Of a stretch of DNA of 64,000 bases, positions 24,441 through 36,400 are shown one piece after another. The position numbers and the translations under genes are program-made. Numbering within the stretch: position 1 is the first letter of the stretch; each line of letters opens with the position of its first letter. The notes under the pieces are model-generated. The model did no database searches, had not been told where the DNA came from, and saw nothing but the letters and a program-made list of their open reading frames with translations. The DNA comes from Ophiodon elongatus. Taxonomy: Eukaryota; Chordata; Actinopteri; Perciformes; Hexagrammidae. The stretch lies in NCBI GenBank assembly GCA_016806645.1, contig JACSYO010002006.1, positions 993,501-1,057,500 on the forward strand, given 5' to 3'.

Positions 24441-24680
24441 CGTGACAAATAAATCAACGTTGACTTCTCGTTTGAATTGAGGAACGAACAGCGGTCTCCA
24501 GGCTGAAATATCACTGTTTGTTGGACCCATCCACCTTACACTTTATACTTCCTCGTTAATGATTACGTGGCTAACATACAAAATTATTTTGTGTGATATC
24601 TACAAATTACGGCGTCGTAGGTGTAGCTACGAAGCCTGGACACAACGATATAACAACGTAAACTGGCAGAATGTAGTTAA

Positions 24681-25074
24681 AAAACATACAAACAAAAAAT
24701 ACATTTTCCAGTATTCATAGAATGTAATGTATTATTGCCGCGTCAAATGGCTTTCACACTTTCCAAACATTTGCCATCCACATCCACCGGTTGCCGTTTT
24801 CATCCTATAGCAGCTGGCGAATAACAAAATCCTGCTTTACCACCATCATCTGTTAAAAGGTCAATTCAACCAAATATAAAATAAAAAAACTAAAGTGATT
24901 TGCAGTGCTTAAAGGATTGACAAAAGAAAACAAAAGCAGCATCAGCGTGTCCCTGTTACTCTGAGGTTTCCAGAGGGACTACTTCTTTGGTAGAAAGTAG
25001 TCTGGTGACAGAGGAACAAAACTATCTAAATGTCTAGAAACTACCAAACAAAACAATATGTTTAGAGACGGCTG
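24681..25074. other. Noncoding, nothing recognised
   Basis: AT-rich unique sequence between two dispersed repeats. Confidence 0.4.
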
Positions 25075-25265
25075 TGGTTCTGGAGGCAGAGTGGGTAAGA
25101 CACTCAACCCCAAATTTCTCCAGATCAACTGGCCAGCACCATGCATGGTAGATCTCTGCCATCAGTGACTGAATATCTGTGTGTGGGTGAATGAACTAGT
25201 GGAAAATTGTAAAGCACTTTTACGTCTTATTTTCCGATTGATCCCGAATGTGGATGTGGCCCGTT
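25075..25265 (+). repeat. Teleost SINE-like repeat fragment
   Basis: Contains the recognisable fish repeat words gtgggtaagacactcaaccc, ccaaatttctcc, gccagcaccatgcatggtag, gccatcagtgactgaat and attgtaaagcactttta in the usual order. The tRNA-like 5' part with A and B boxes is not clear, so this looks like a 5'-truncated copy. Family name not assigned. Confidence 0.6.
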
Positions 25266-26506
25266 ATCTCTCACTGTTGCTTTCCAGTGTTCCAGGATGT
25301 TTTCCTTAATATGCCACCATTGTTTCAATCTATCCCCCATGCCCTGAAATCCTCCTGCAGGCCAGAGAACAGGGGCCGTGTGGCATATTCATATGGATGA
25401 GTGTTGCTAACAGGTGATGAATGTCAGAGCCGCTGGAGGCCTATTGTCACCGGGGACAAGGACAATGCGAGGGGGAGATGGAGAGGTCAACACTGGGATG
25501 TCTGCTGCTAAAGTTTAAGCCATAGCTGAGTTGTGTCATCCGTCAATGGAGACACATTAAAACAGGGCAACAGCTCCCCAGGCTATGATGAATTCACTTA
25601 TGTCTACATGTGTAGTATTGCTCTTCAGACAGGACCTTTTACACATGCAGCAAAGCTTCATGGCATTTAAAAAAAAAAGAAGAAAAATCTTGATAGTTTT
25701 TCTGCCCTATTAATAGTTTGTGATATTTCGCTGGATGCGTTATTTTTAGTTGGATCTTGTTGACATGAAGGGTAGAGTGTGCCCGTGCACAAACACTCCT
25801 GGGGATTCTAATAACAATGCAGTGGTCCCGGGGAGCCACAGAGCTGCTAGAGCTGTCAGGCCCTTTTGTTTCAAGGAGCCACTCATTACATTACAATCCC
25901 GAAAGATAAGGCTCCTTTAGGGGGTACAGAAGGCCACGGAGGAGGAGGTATTGTTCCTCACTCCATGCACTCTGCCTTCGCAAACCTACAGGAAATGCAG
26001 TCCTCTGAGATGAGTTTAACAAAAAGGAAAAAAAAGGATAAACGCTCACAATAAGAGGATGTGGGCAAATGGCACCGCTCACCTGGTGTGGGGAGGAAGG
26101 AGAGGAGAAAAGACGAGGAGGAGAGGAGGAGAAAGAAAAGAAACCCGGTTTGAGATTAACCTGCCATTTTCGTAAAGGTGATCATTACGCTGCCAGTAGG
26201 AAACTTGTGGGATGAGAGCTAAAGGTGAAAACACAAAGCTCTCATTCGATTTGGTTTGGTCTTTACAGAATGGCTATCAGTCTTTGAGTTGTGGGGAGGA
26301 AGTGAAACGTGCAGAGCGTTTTTTGGGGGTTGTGGGGGGGGTGGTGGGGGTGGGGGGGGGGCTTGTTTGCCGTTCGGGTTTGACTGCATCTCACACATCA
26401 AATTGAAGCAAAGTGTAACATGTGAATGTTGTGACAAATGAGACACACATGACAGAAAGCAGACGTAGGTGAGAATTGGAAAGCAAAGGAAAGGCTTCCC
26501 TGGAGA

Positions 26507-26508
<2 letters not shown>
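25266..26508. other. Noncoding; G-rich tract at 26324-26361
   Basis: Unique DNA with possibly conserved patches near 25290-25450. The G-rich tract (runs of 5 to 10 G) could form a quadruplex. Overlapping frames at 26212-26632 are driven by the G and TG runs. Confidence 0.4.

Positions 26509-26570
<62 letters not shown>
26509..26570. repeat. (TG)n microsatellite
   Basis: About 31 perfect TG units. Confidence 0.95.
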
Positions 26571-26571
<1 letters not shown>

Positions 26572-27025
26572 TACATATCCTGCATGTATGTGTGTGAGGT
26601 TTTACAGCCGCTGAAATGTATAAAAGCAACATTCATTTTTGGGGTAGCATTATAGGGAGGCTTTTTAACATTTAAAAAGTCATTGAGGCACTCCCCCTGT
26701 AACCATTTTAATAAGGTTAATCCTTTTTGCGACAGATGTAGTTTACTGTATGTCACAATAATAATCTAAATCCCCAACCCCTATCTGTCGTGGGCAAAGG
26801 AGCTGTCAGAGGTGAAACGGTGATATCAACGAATGGAAAGCTATAGTCTCCTTCCCTTTTTGGCAGCTCTGCTGATAACAACCCCGTCTTCTTTCTGTTC
26901 TATGGATTTGTTTTGCCAAACACAGTTTGATAGGACTGCAGTTGCTGCTTGGATTATGTTCATTGGCAAGTAAAGTAAATGCTACAGCTTTGTACCCATG
27001 CAAGTTGTATGCTTACATTAAAATG
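26571..27025. other. Candidate conserved noncoding block
   Basis: Repeat-free AT-rich sequence with gaggctttttaacatttaaa near 26656 and ccattttaataaggttaatc near 26703. No coding frame. Enhancer-like by texture only. Confidence 0.22.
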
Positions 27026-27726
27026 TAGTTCCTTGATACAAAGTTCCGTAGTAATCCATTGGATTACAAAATGTAATCTCATCCGAATACTTTTGGATTG
27101 CCTTTAAAAATAAAACACAATATTGCACTCTATAGCAGAAAAAAAGGATGCAGGCACACACAAAAAATGAGTTCCACAAATACTCGTCTTTCTCTTTTAA
27201 CATCTCAAAACATGTTAAATATAACTAAAATTCCTTTTGCATTTTCAGCATTTACTGTTGGTCAAATCAAATTGCCCTTAAAACAAATAGTACCGTAATA
27301 AACTGCAGGTACTGTGTATGCGTTCTACAACATGTGGGATGCTGTTTCTGTATATAGGATTTTGTTGCTGCTGTTTTTTTTATCACAGGCCACACGGAGG
27401 ACTTTGGTCTGGTAAGGCAAGAGCGCTTACTCAAAATCATTCATTTTCAATGTAATTAAAAAAAAATAATACCAACTCCATCATACATAAACTGTAATTA
27501 AAAGACCTGAGAGGAGTTACTTACTTTGATATACAGTAGAACAAATGTAGAAATGGTCAAATTCAATTTCTATTATAAAAACATGCTCGCATAAACATTG
27601 GCAATGTAACCATAATCTGACGACATCTTTTTTCCTAATCTGGTCTGATTATACATCCTTTTTTAGTTTTTTATTTCACTGATTACGTAATCCCAATTAT
27701 ACGTAATCAGTTACAAACCAACCCTG
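27026..27726. mobile_element. Degenerate DNA-transposon remnant
   Basis: The right end (27679-27726) reads tgattacgtaatcccaatta, then acgtaatcagttac and ccaaccctg. This is a terminal sequence type that I recognise from non-autonomous elements in fish, possibly hAT-like. Near the left, gtagtaatccattggattac (27047-27066) is a related inverted word. No transposase frame remains. Left boundary is uncertain. Confidence 0.4.
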
Positions 27727-29340
27727 GCGTGTGGTTAACGTTAGGAAGCGATAGAGTTTCAGTTGAATGTCAATTAAATGTTTAAGACCACCATCTTTCC
27801 ATAAACTTAATATGCTGTAAGTGCCTAAAACAATATTTGTATATTCTCTACAAAGAGCAGATACAAATGTAAAATGTTTGTTCTCATTATGCCAATGAAA
27901 TGATAAAGGTGCCGATGGTGAGAGCAAGAAGGAAATAGAAGGTTTTTCATCAGACGGAAGTTTATAACCGAATACAGGCAAACTAAAAGCATGACTGTGC
28001 ATACGTCAGATACTTTCGTGAAAAGGAGAAGCTAACTCAGCCTTTTTGTTTCAACATGCTTCATGTTTGGTTCATTCTTAACAACTTCTCCCGGCATCAG
28101 AAGCTTGGAGGAGAAAACACAAGCAGCCCAAGCTGACCAGTCACACTTCTTGTGGTACAGATAAGTCGATCGTTTTTTTTTAATGGGTTTATGGTTAGAT
28201 GGCTGAAATAAGGTCAATTGTTAACACTAGCTTAAAATATTTTGACGTGTGGGCTATGACATAAATAAGTAAACACCCCAATTCTGAAGGTTTTATGTGT
28301 CTTAAAAAAGGCGGTTGCCGATGAGTGACTAAATACGACTACTAAACACCTCCACCTTTAGGTGTTTGGGGGTGACGTGAAGTCACGTGACCGTGGTGTA
28401 GTTCGTTCATAGCCTTAACGTTAGCTCTTTACTTCTGCCGATTGCATTCACCCTCCAAAAATCATAAAAGTGGTGCTTGTGAAGATTATCTTGCTGAACA
28501 GAACGTGTAAGTATCATAAATGTTTGTTCGCCAGAGAGATTGTTTTCTGCAATAATTCCAAAATCAAATAAAAAAATCCTGTTGGATTTTTGTCGCAGGA
28601 ACTAGTGCGACGCTAACTTTTGAGTTTAGCCAACAAAAATAAGTTACCTCTGCTGCACTCTATAGAGAAGGTGTTCTCAAACATTTTGTGACTTGAGGCC
28701 CACTTCTGACTGTTAAAACAATTCAGAGTACCTCCTTCCCAAATAAATGAGAAAGAAAACCAACATGACATGACAAACATAGGAAAATAAATAATCAGTC
28801 GGTCTGTAAATACATGTTATGACACTTTCAACTGTAATGACCATAAATCATGAATCCAAATTTAACAGAATTTACAGGGTTATATTTGCTCACCGCAGGG
28901 TTGTCTCCCACATCGCTTTTCCATTTTGTGTCACTGCATCCGAGGGAACGTTAGCTAGCTAACATTAGCAAAACACGTTTGTCTCGACCTGATGATGTGT
29001 CGTGATTGCGATATTCAAACGTAACTGCTCATTAACATTATGTGTTTTTAGCATGTATTTGACGTATATTTATTTTATTTTATTTTGCACATTTCAATAA
29101 AAAATAACTAGCTTACCATTCAGCAGTGCTTCCGTGGTCCACTGTATGGTCCTCTGAGGCCGACCAGTGGGGGCCTTTTAAAACACTGCGGTCATTAAGG
29201 TTCCAAGACAAGTCTGTAAAGAAGTGATCCCCCTCGCTTAGAAAAAAAATCCGACGACACTTTCATCAGCTCGCTGTCTCTTTCTTTCTGTGGTCCTTTA
29301 ATGTTCCACAAATGCCACCAAGACCATCCTTAAAAGCAAA
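27727..29340. other. AT-rich noncoding, probable old repeats
   Basis: Includes a ggttctcaaac-type fish repeat word near 28671-28690 and gttagctagctaacattagc near 28951, both frequent in fish interspersed repeats. No intact frame. Boundaries of individual elements cannot be set. Confidence 0.35.
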
Positions 29341-29760
29341 GATTAAAAATGAACATGGGTCGGAGAAATGTTTGATACTTTGATCCATTTGTTTTGCATC
29401 TCTGTGTAGGGCTCAGTATATGATATCTCTCTTGGCTGGAATAAAGCAGCCAATAGATATAATGAATGTTGAATACATTTCATTCATGGGCGAATTTAAA
29501 TAGTGTTGTTTTCCATGACACAGCATATTGGCATTTTAATTTTTCTGGAATATATAATGAATCTGAAAAATCACATTTCAGCTCTAATCACTTGTTTTGT
29601 TTGCAAAAAAAGATTATTCGTCGCCAGTTGCTGTTAATAAACCATCGATCCGTCGTCACTTTGGCACAAGATAGGATGGCAAATGTTCTGACACGAGAAA
29701 CCCATATAGGTTAAGTTTTCCTCTAGAGGGAATTATAAAGGAGAATGCTGATCCAAGCTC
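29341..29760. other. Strong candidate conserved enhancer block
   Basis: Repeat-free with ggctggaataaagcagccaa near 29433, gaatttaaatagtgttg near 29492, ggcattttaatttttctgga near 29530 and cagctctaatcactt near 29579. Dense TAAT, AATAAA and CATT cores with uniform complexity. The only open frame (82 codons, 29466-29714) has no domain. Confidence 0.33.
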
Positions 29761-29897
29761 AGAGCTCAGAGCCCCGAGGCAGCTTCAGCTCCGACCAGCA
29801 GAGAAAGCCTGAGGGTGCCCACCTGAGGAAAAGGGCTGCTCTCCAAAAAGTAGAATGTGACCTAACGAAAAAAGAATAAATGTGTCGGCCTGACACC

Positions 29898-29911
29898 TCT
29901 CTCTCTCTCTT

Positions 29912-29942
<31 letters not shown>

Positions 29943-29943
29943 T
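29898..29943. repeat. (CT)n microsatellite
   Basis: CT units interrupted by TTGTCTGT. Confidence 0.9.
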
Positions 29944-30099
29944 GCTCCACCCCTGCTCTGCTCTGCTCGGACGGCCATTTAAGTTGTCTAATTATCCATG
30001 CAGAAATAATTGGTCCTCCTCCATGTACAATGACCCTTGTGTTGTGTGCATATATATATACGCGTGGGCAAGCACGCACGTGAAAACGCGTGTACATGT

Positions 30100-30470
30100 G
30101 CAAATCAAGTTTTCACCCTGACAATCACAGCTTTAATTAAATTAAACCAAAGGTGTTAAAGCTGTTGATTGTCAATGTGAGCGGGTGAGGAGCCCGTAAT
30201 ACAATGCATATCAATGCAGCCGTGAGTGACTGCAGTCCCCCAGGTGTCAGCCAAATGAGTGTGAATATTCAGCTTTTTTTCCCCTCCACTTAACTCTCAT
30301 TTCACTCTGATGACATTTTATTAGCCTTCCCTTGGCATTGCTGTCGGGGGAAGCGACACGCAGTAAAAAAGCTCCTTTTGTGCTGTTCGTTCCATCCGAA
30401 TACAAAAAGATGCAAATATAAATAAGAGAGACAAACAGCTCTTCGGTCCCAATGTGTAGGGTTGCCTCAT
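30100..30470. other. Strong candidate conserved enhancer block
   Basis: The run from 30121 holds cagctttaattaaattaaac, caaaggtgttaaagctg (overlapping TCF- and T-box-like words) and gttgattgtcaatgtgag, followed by gtaatacaatgcatatcaat near 30197. High complexity, no repeats, no coding frame. I infer a cis-regulatory element, with conservation untested. Confidence 0.35.
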
Positions 30471-30520
30471 TTGAGTTTTATTTTATTATGGGTGTTTTTG
30501 CAACCAGTTGAAGGCAAATA

Positions 30521-30741
30521 CAATATATCGATGGCCGAAGAGCAAAACCTCCTATCTGAAAAATGCACTTTTTTGAATACAAAAAAAAATTGTTTTCTTG
30601 CAGAATGCTATTTGTTAAGGATACACGATCATACAAAATACAAAAAAAGAAAAATATACAAAGTGCAGATATGAGAATTCCCCACTTTTCCTGGATCATT
30701 TTGCAGATAGGAGGTTTTGCACTTCGGCCATCAATATTCCA
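30521..30741. repeat. Long inverted repeat, 44-bp arms
   Basis: Arm 30521-30565 and arm 30697-30741 are reverse complements except for about five positions. Both contain gatggccgaag and gcaaaacctcctatctg. The spacer of about 130 bases is A-rich and noncoding. This is consistent with a short MITE or a fold-back element. A structured RNA is also possible. Confidence 0.75.
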
Positions 30742-31383
30742 AATAACAAATGGAGCATCTTTAAGGCAAAAGTTTCATAATTGATAGAAATGACGGTTCT
30801 TTTTTTAAACTTAAATGGAGGCGCAAATGATGTGAGGAGATGCACTTTCCTCCCTCCGCCTCTTCCAGTCCAGCTCGAGCCCGCGTTCTTCATGTCAGGG
30901 CGGATCGGCGCTCGCCTCTGATGGCCACTCCACTCCCCTCCTCGGTCAACTCTCTTGTTTTTTTGTTTTTTTGCCCCCTCCGCGCTGCACATTGATTCAA
31001 ATAAAAACAAGTTGCCAATCCAAATAAACACCATGTCAAGGAGTCATCCGAGCAGACAAAAATATCTGCCCAGCATGATACCGTGGGGCAGAAAGCCACA
31101 GGGGCGCCGGTGCTCCTGACCTCACGGGGGGTCCGCAGAGGCTAGTGAGGTGTATGTGGACACATGCGTACCCTCATGTGTGCATGGGTGCACATATGAG
31201 TGACTAATCATGTGTGGGCTTGTGACTCTATTCGAGACATTTATCTGGTCAATAAGTGCTATAACTGTTATTGCAGCCCTGACACTGTACGATAAGCAAT
31301 TCCAAAAAAAAGGCTCTTATATAGATTTGCATATAGGAACGACCACTGATCAACTTGTGCCTATGAAGTGTCTCATGATTTCA
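30742..31383. other. Noncoding, nothing recognised
   Basis: Unique sequence. Overlapping minus-strand frames at 30696-31099 have no domain. Confidence 0.4.
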
Positions 31384-31830
31384 TGAAGATCGTGAAATAC
31401 TTAGTTAGGTTTAGGAAAATATCGTGAAATACTTAGTTGGGTTTAGGAAAAGATCATGAAATACTTAGTTAGATTTAGGAAAAGATCGTGAAATACTTGG
31501 TGAGCTTTAGGAAACTACTGTGAAATGCTTAGTTAGGGTTTAGGCAACAAAACTACTTAGTTAGGTTTTGGAAAAGATCATCGTTTGGGTTAACATAACC
31601 ACAAGTGCGGTTACTGCAATATGCAAGTTACGTGACTAATACATCAACGTCTTGCTTGACGTCCACTTCCTATCCCTCCCGCCCTGTGTCGGATTGTGCG
31701 GTCTGGTTCATGGCTACGTGGATAACAAACAATTTGATTTTGTGGGTTATGTACGAATTACAGCACATTACGTTTCATAGGTAGAGCTACGCTCGCTGGG
31801 TGAGAACATTACATAATGTGTGAAGGTCTA
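31384..31830 (+). mobile_element. Second copy of the minisatellite-bearing element
   Basis: Starts with a tandem array of a 32-base unit (cgtgaaatacttagttaggt followed by ttaggaaaagat), with unit starts at 31391, 31423, 31455, 31487 and 31519. One longer unit containing taggcaacaaaactactta follows, then a tail that parallels 24311-24640. The 32-base unit is the 59-base unit of 23310-23990 minus its 27-base aatactacttagtaaggt-type part. Noncoding. Confidence 0.7.
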
Positions 31831-32996
31831 GCACGTAAAGAACGAAGCCGGCTTTGGAAACAAAAGTGCTTCGGTTAAATTTAGTTTAAATTATAATGTT
31901 ACTGGACTAAACATGTCCTGTTTTGAGCTTTAAGTCCCTTTTGACATTTTCAATATTTAACTTTTCTTCACCTTAACCAAGTGCTGTGAGACACAAAACA
32001 CAAAAAGTTGCATCATGCTAGTTGCTGTGAGCTTGATATTATATAGCAGGAGGGGAGATACTGCAGTGAAAACCAATGAAATATGCTGTCAGTCAACATT
32101 TTACTGATACATTCAGAATCAACTAATTTGTCAATCAGTAATGTTTCCAATTATGTTGACAGCCAGCATTGAGTTTCTTATAATACTTGTGCTGTATAAA
32201 TCAGAAGTGTGACCTTTGGAAACAATATGTGTAACAAAAGTTTAGAAGTCTACTTAATGGCGTTTCTGAGCTTCGAGTTAAGAATATTCACTTTCACAAG
32301 GCTAATATTTCTGTTCTGCGCTGAAGGCGAGCTGCAAGCATTCATTGCTATCGAGTCATTTTGGGGACGTAAGAGCAGGTTGTGGGTAGCCCTTTAGTGC
32401 TGCGAAATTTAAAAGGCAAAAAATGTCTTCGTGTGCCTCAAAGTGGAGCCATCCTTAGGGGCAACCATTTGAATCCAACAGCAGTCTCCTGTGCTCCCCA
32501 TTTGAGTAATGATGATTTGGGGTTAGAACACAAGGAAGCTCCCTCAAGCAACCTCGGGGACCTATGACCTCTACCTGTGTCCTGATGCGGTCCCCGAGGG
32601 GCCCCGTGGAGCAGACAGGCCGCGATAATCGGTCGGACCCCACTGAGTGTGAGCACAGCCACGGCGCACCGGGGTCAGAGAGAAGGACAGGAAGAGCTTG
32701 TGGTCCACGGGGCAAAGGGGGAGTGTGCGGTGGTGGGGGTGTGAGAGCCATGGCTCTCGTGGTGTTTTTAAGGTCATGCTAATTGCCACGGATGTACAGC
32801 GTGCCTTCAGTTAGCCCCGGCTCTGCCGAGGAGGAGGAGGAGGAGGAAGGGGCGAAGGACGGGGGTTGAGGAGGTGGTGGTGCAGGTGTGGACCTTTAAT
32901 TAAATACCACTGCAAAGGTTAATGCAGAGAACCAGGAACTGCAGCCACCGTTAAGTGGAGGACATTTAAGCACGGGCGAGAATCTGCCCCACACTG
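31831..32996. other. Noncoding, nothing recognised
   Basis: Unique DNA with a short (GGA)n patch at 32829-32850. Overlapping frames at 32438-32789 lie in five different readings and carry no domain. Confidence 0.4.
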
Positions 32997-33097
32997 TGAG
33001 TGTGTGTGTGCGTGTGCGTGTGCGTGTGCGTGTGCGTGCGCGTGTGTGCGTGTGTGTGCATGTGCGTGCGTGTGCGTGCGTGTGTGTGCGTGTGTGC
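32997..33097. repeat. (TGTGCG)n/(TG)n microsatellite
   Basis: TG units with regularly spaced CG, so purine-pyrimidine alternation is unbroken over about 100 bases. Confidence 0.9.
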
Positions 33098-33416
33098 AAG
33101 TACATGAGTGAAAACAGAGATAGAAAAAAATCAAAAAAGAGCAAAATTCAATACATTTTCCTTTGCAGGTGCAAGAAGTTCTCAACAGCCGTTGCACAGA
33201 AATAGAACTAAACTCAATCTATAGAGGGCCAACGGTTGAGGAAAATATTCAGCGTTGTAAAATAATAAAAGACTGCTCACTAGCACGCTCTCCACAGCTT
33301 CATCAGCAAACTTCATCCCGTTACGTGTGAACCCCCGGCATTCGCAGGATTTTCACAAATTGCATGTTGAAAGCTACATTAGGAGGCACTGTCACTCCCT
33401 GAATAACCTTAAACGC

Positions 33417-33418
<2 letters not shown>
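33098..33418. other. Noncoding, nothing recognised
   Basis: Unique AT-rich spacer. Confidence 0.4.

Positions 33419-33452
<34 letters not shown>
33419..33452. repeat. (TG)n microsatellite
   Basis: About 16 perfect TG units. Confidence 0.95.
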
Positions 33453-33454
<2 letters not shown>

Positions 33455-36400
33455 GTGTACGTGTGTGACCCTTGATAATTAGCACCATCTGCCATATTAG
33501 AACACCTCTGGAGAGACAGGTTATCTTCACAGAAGCAAGACGGACAATGTGACAAGTATTTCCATGCTACTGACAAAAGACAACGATGACGCCGCCTAAA
33601 CGCTGGAGAAACTTTCTCTTTATTTAGACGTCTTTCCATGTTCTGCTTTGAGATGTTTTTCCGCTCAGGTATACAGTAGATGGAAAGACACCAGGCAACA
33701 TAAAAAAAACCTACAACAGAAAACGCTAAGAGGTTCACAGCTGCACGTGGGAGCACTTCAATGTTCGAATTACTCCCAAAAACAAAAAACAAAGATGTCT
33801 GACCCCTATTACTATTTTGGCTGGAAATCAGCAGCAGAATTTAGAGCACTTGCTCTCACACACACACACACACATACACACACAATCATAGCCACTCACA
33901 ACTTGTTCCTCAGAGTCACCGCCAGGAAACCGCAGACCGGAAAAAGAGCTTAGGGACCGTTTCAGCACAACAAAGATATTCGCAAAGCCAAAGAATACAC
34001 AGAGAGCCCAAATCCACCAATTCAAATATGTCCTCCTCGGAGAGAGAGAAACGCTCTTTCATCTCACATCTCAAATTAGGCGAAACACAAATCGTATTGT
34101 GTTGGTACAAACAGCGAGCTTTTATGTATAAAAAAAAAAAAAAACCTGTCTTTGCGTAAAATTCCACGCAAGGCGCTCATCGTGCGTGTTGTCGAAGTCT
34201 CTGCAGTGCTTAAAGCCACAGTGTGATGAACTGCTATGAGGCCATGGAGCGTGGCCAAGCTGTGGCTTCGTTAACTCCAAACCCATCCGAAAAAAAAGCG
34301 TGCTATTGGGCCTTCACTCAAAGCAAAAATTTGGGTATTCATGTGGTGTTTTGTTTGTTTATCACCGTGTTACCACCACAAGTCTTGGTTCAACACATCT
34401 CATTTTCATCCTCGACATGAAAGACGGAGACAGTGGAATTTCTGCACTGTAGAATAATCTCAGTTAACACAAGCCGGTCCCAGCTCTCTTTTTTGCTTTG
34501 AATTACCACCCGCAGTGGTTTTGTTGTCCACCACCACCACCACCACCACCCTCCCCCATGTTTCGATAAATAATTTATTCTGCCTTTAAAATTCCCTCAT
34601 AATATATACCTTTTTGTATGCAGAGGAGTGAAGAGGGAGACGGCAAACGTGCTCACCGGTCTTTTGTGGCGAGTGGGTGGCAGTTGACGCATGACTATGC
34701 GGTAGGGATTTCCATGTGACTATTTTCATTTTATTTTTTTCACAGCTTGCGCTCCCCTCTATACTCCTCCTCCAACTCCTCCTTTCGCCTGCACCTCCTC
34801 AGCATCCAAGTTGTTCAACAGTAGCCCACGAGAGGTTTTTCTTTTCTGGTTTTTGGGAGAAGGCCAATCCCATGCAATCATTGCCGCCATTTTCCCAACA
34901 ACCGAACATGAGGTCCGTCATACATTGTGTAGTGATTCTGCTCACGCCTGATTAAGCACACCTGTTACTTTTACGTAATACTCCATCAAAATCAACGTGT
35001 ATACGTAGTTTTTTTTAAACACAGGAAAACCTTTTAAAAATGGGCTATAGACTTTATAAGGACTTTCTGCTATTTTTCTTTCTGGTAAAGGCTAGTAAGC
35101 TGTGAAAAAGTTACAGTGGTTCCCACTTTTTTAAATATCTGCTACTTATTCAGTCTATCTTCCCAAACTCGGTAAAACTAGAGTTGACGTTTGTCGAAAA
35201 AGTGGAAAGATGTTTTATTTTGGCGAGTTCATAAGAAGTGTTTCCATTATCAGCGAGGTAAAACAACAGTTGTTTGCCTGGAGTCTTGTGGCTTTGAGTA
35301 GAGCATATTGGTTTTATGGTTTGTGTGTATATAAATTATAATAATTGTCCAAATCCTTGTTGATTTTATTTTATACATCCACTTAAATGCACGTCACATA
35401 GCATCATGCCGGAATTTTTTTTTGCGTGTCCACCCAAGTGTCTTGTTTCCATCACTGCTGATCAGAACTGGAGCCGCTAAATGCGGAACGAATGTCACGA
35501 CAAAACGCGGATTATGAGTTGCGCCTAAATTTACGAGGATTGTATAACAACAACACGGAGGCTCCGTAGTCTGAACCAAGATGGAAAACTTTATTACTTA
35601 TTTCGACCTTGACAAATGCAGCACAGACTCAGGTCCACTTCTTCCATTCTAACCTTTCACAATAAAATCCCTCAACATATACACTACATATACAAGGTAT
35701 TTTGCGAAAAGGAAATTTTTAAAGAACGACTTGGCTTGAATCCATTTGCAACCTTTTACTGTCGCTATATATGTGAATAGTTTTGAAGCGATTTAGCATT
35801 TACATGTTGCTTATTATTCACACAGACCGGTGCGCAAAGGCCTTCACAGAGAGATGAAGAAAGGAAATGCTATGTCTTCATTGTATGAAAATGGCTGTAC
35901 TCACTTTGTTTCACAACACTTCAAAATCTGAACTCCGGAGCAGAAAAAGAACAGCTTTTAAGTGTCACGACAAACTCATTCATTTTTACTCACTTAACCG
36001 CCTCGCTTCGCATCCAGCACTCAGCTGCTGCGACCTGTTCAAAAAACCCACTTTCAAGACTTATTACCTATCTGATTTGTTTTGCTAGAATTTAATTTGG
36101 CGCAGGCATGCACACATGTGAACTGCAGCAAACAGCGGGAGCACAGATGTGCAACACAGTCTACAGAGGAGGAGGAGGATTGTATGTTCTCACAAATCTT
36201 GTCACTGATAAGTGTGAAAGCAATGTGTTTTACTACATCTAAAAAGAACAAGGGGGAGCCTTTTAATGGTTACACGCTCATCTCCTCTCCACACTAATCC
36301 CAACTGCTGTTTCCTCCCAATTAGCAGAGTTGCTCTCCTCTTTACTCCAGACGTGGATCAACTTAGTTCTCCAAAGAAACTTCACTGCCTCTCCCTGCAC

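Larger units (their letters stand above)
23157..24680 (+). mobile_element. TIR-family dispersed repeat copy with expanded core
   Basis: The segment 23244-23272 matches the reverse complement of 5785-5813 almost perfectly. Collinear matches follow on both sides of the minisatellite core: an uccgtcttcacag-like word at 23293-23304 against 5753-5765, and gacttctcgtttgaattgag at 24462-24481 against the antisense of the 5476-5914 element. The right part (24311-24640) also aligns with 31573-31790 (atcgtcgtttgggttaa, ttacgtgac, aatcaacgt, attacg, gtagctacg words). No coding capacity. I infer a degenerate non-autonomous DNA transposon enlarged by the internal minisatellite. Confidence 0.55.

Noticed and set aside
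25075..25265. Functional tRNA gene
   Set aside because: Only SINE-body words are present. No cloverleaf with A and B boxes could be drawn.
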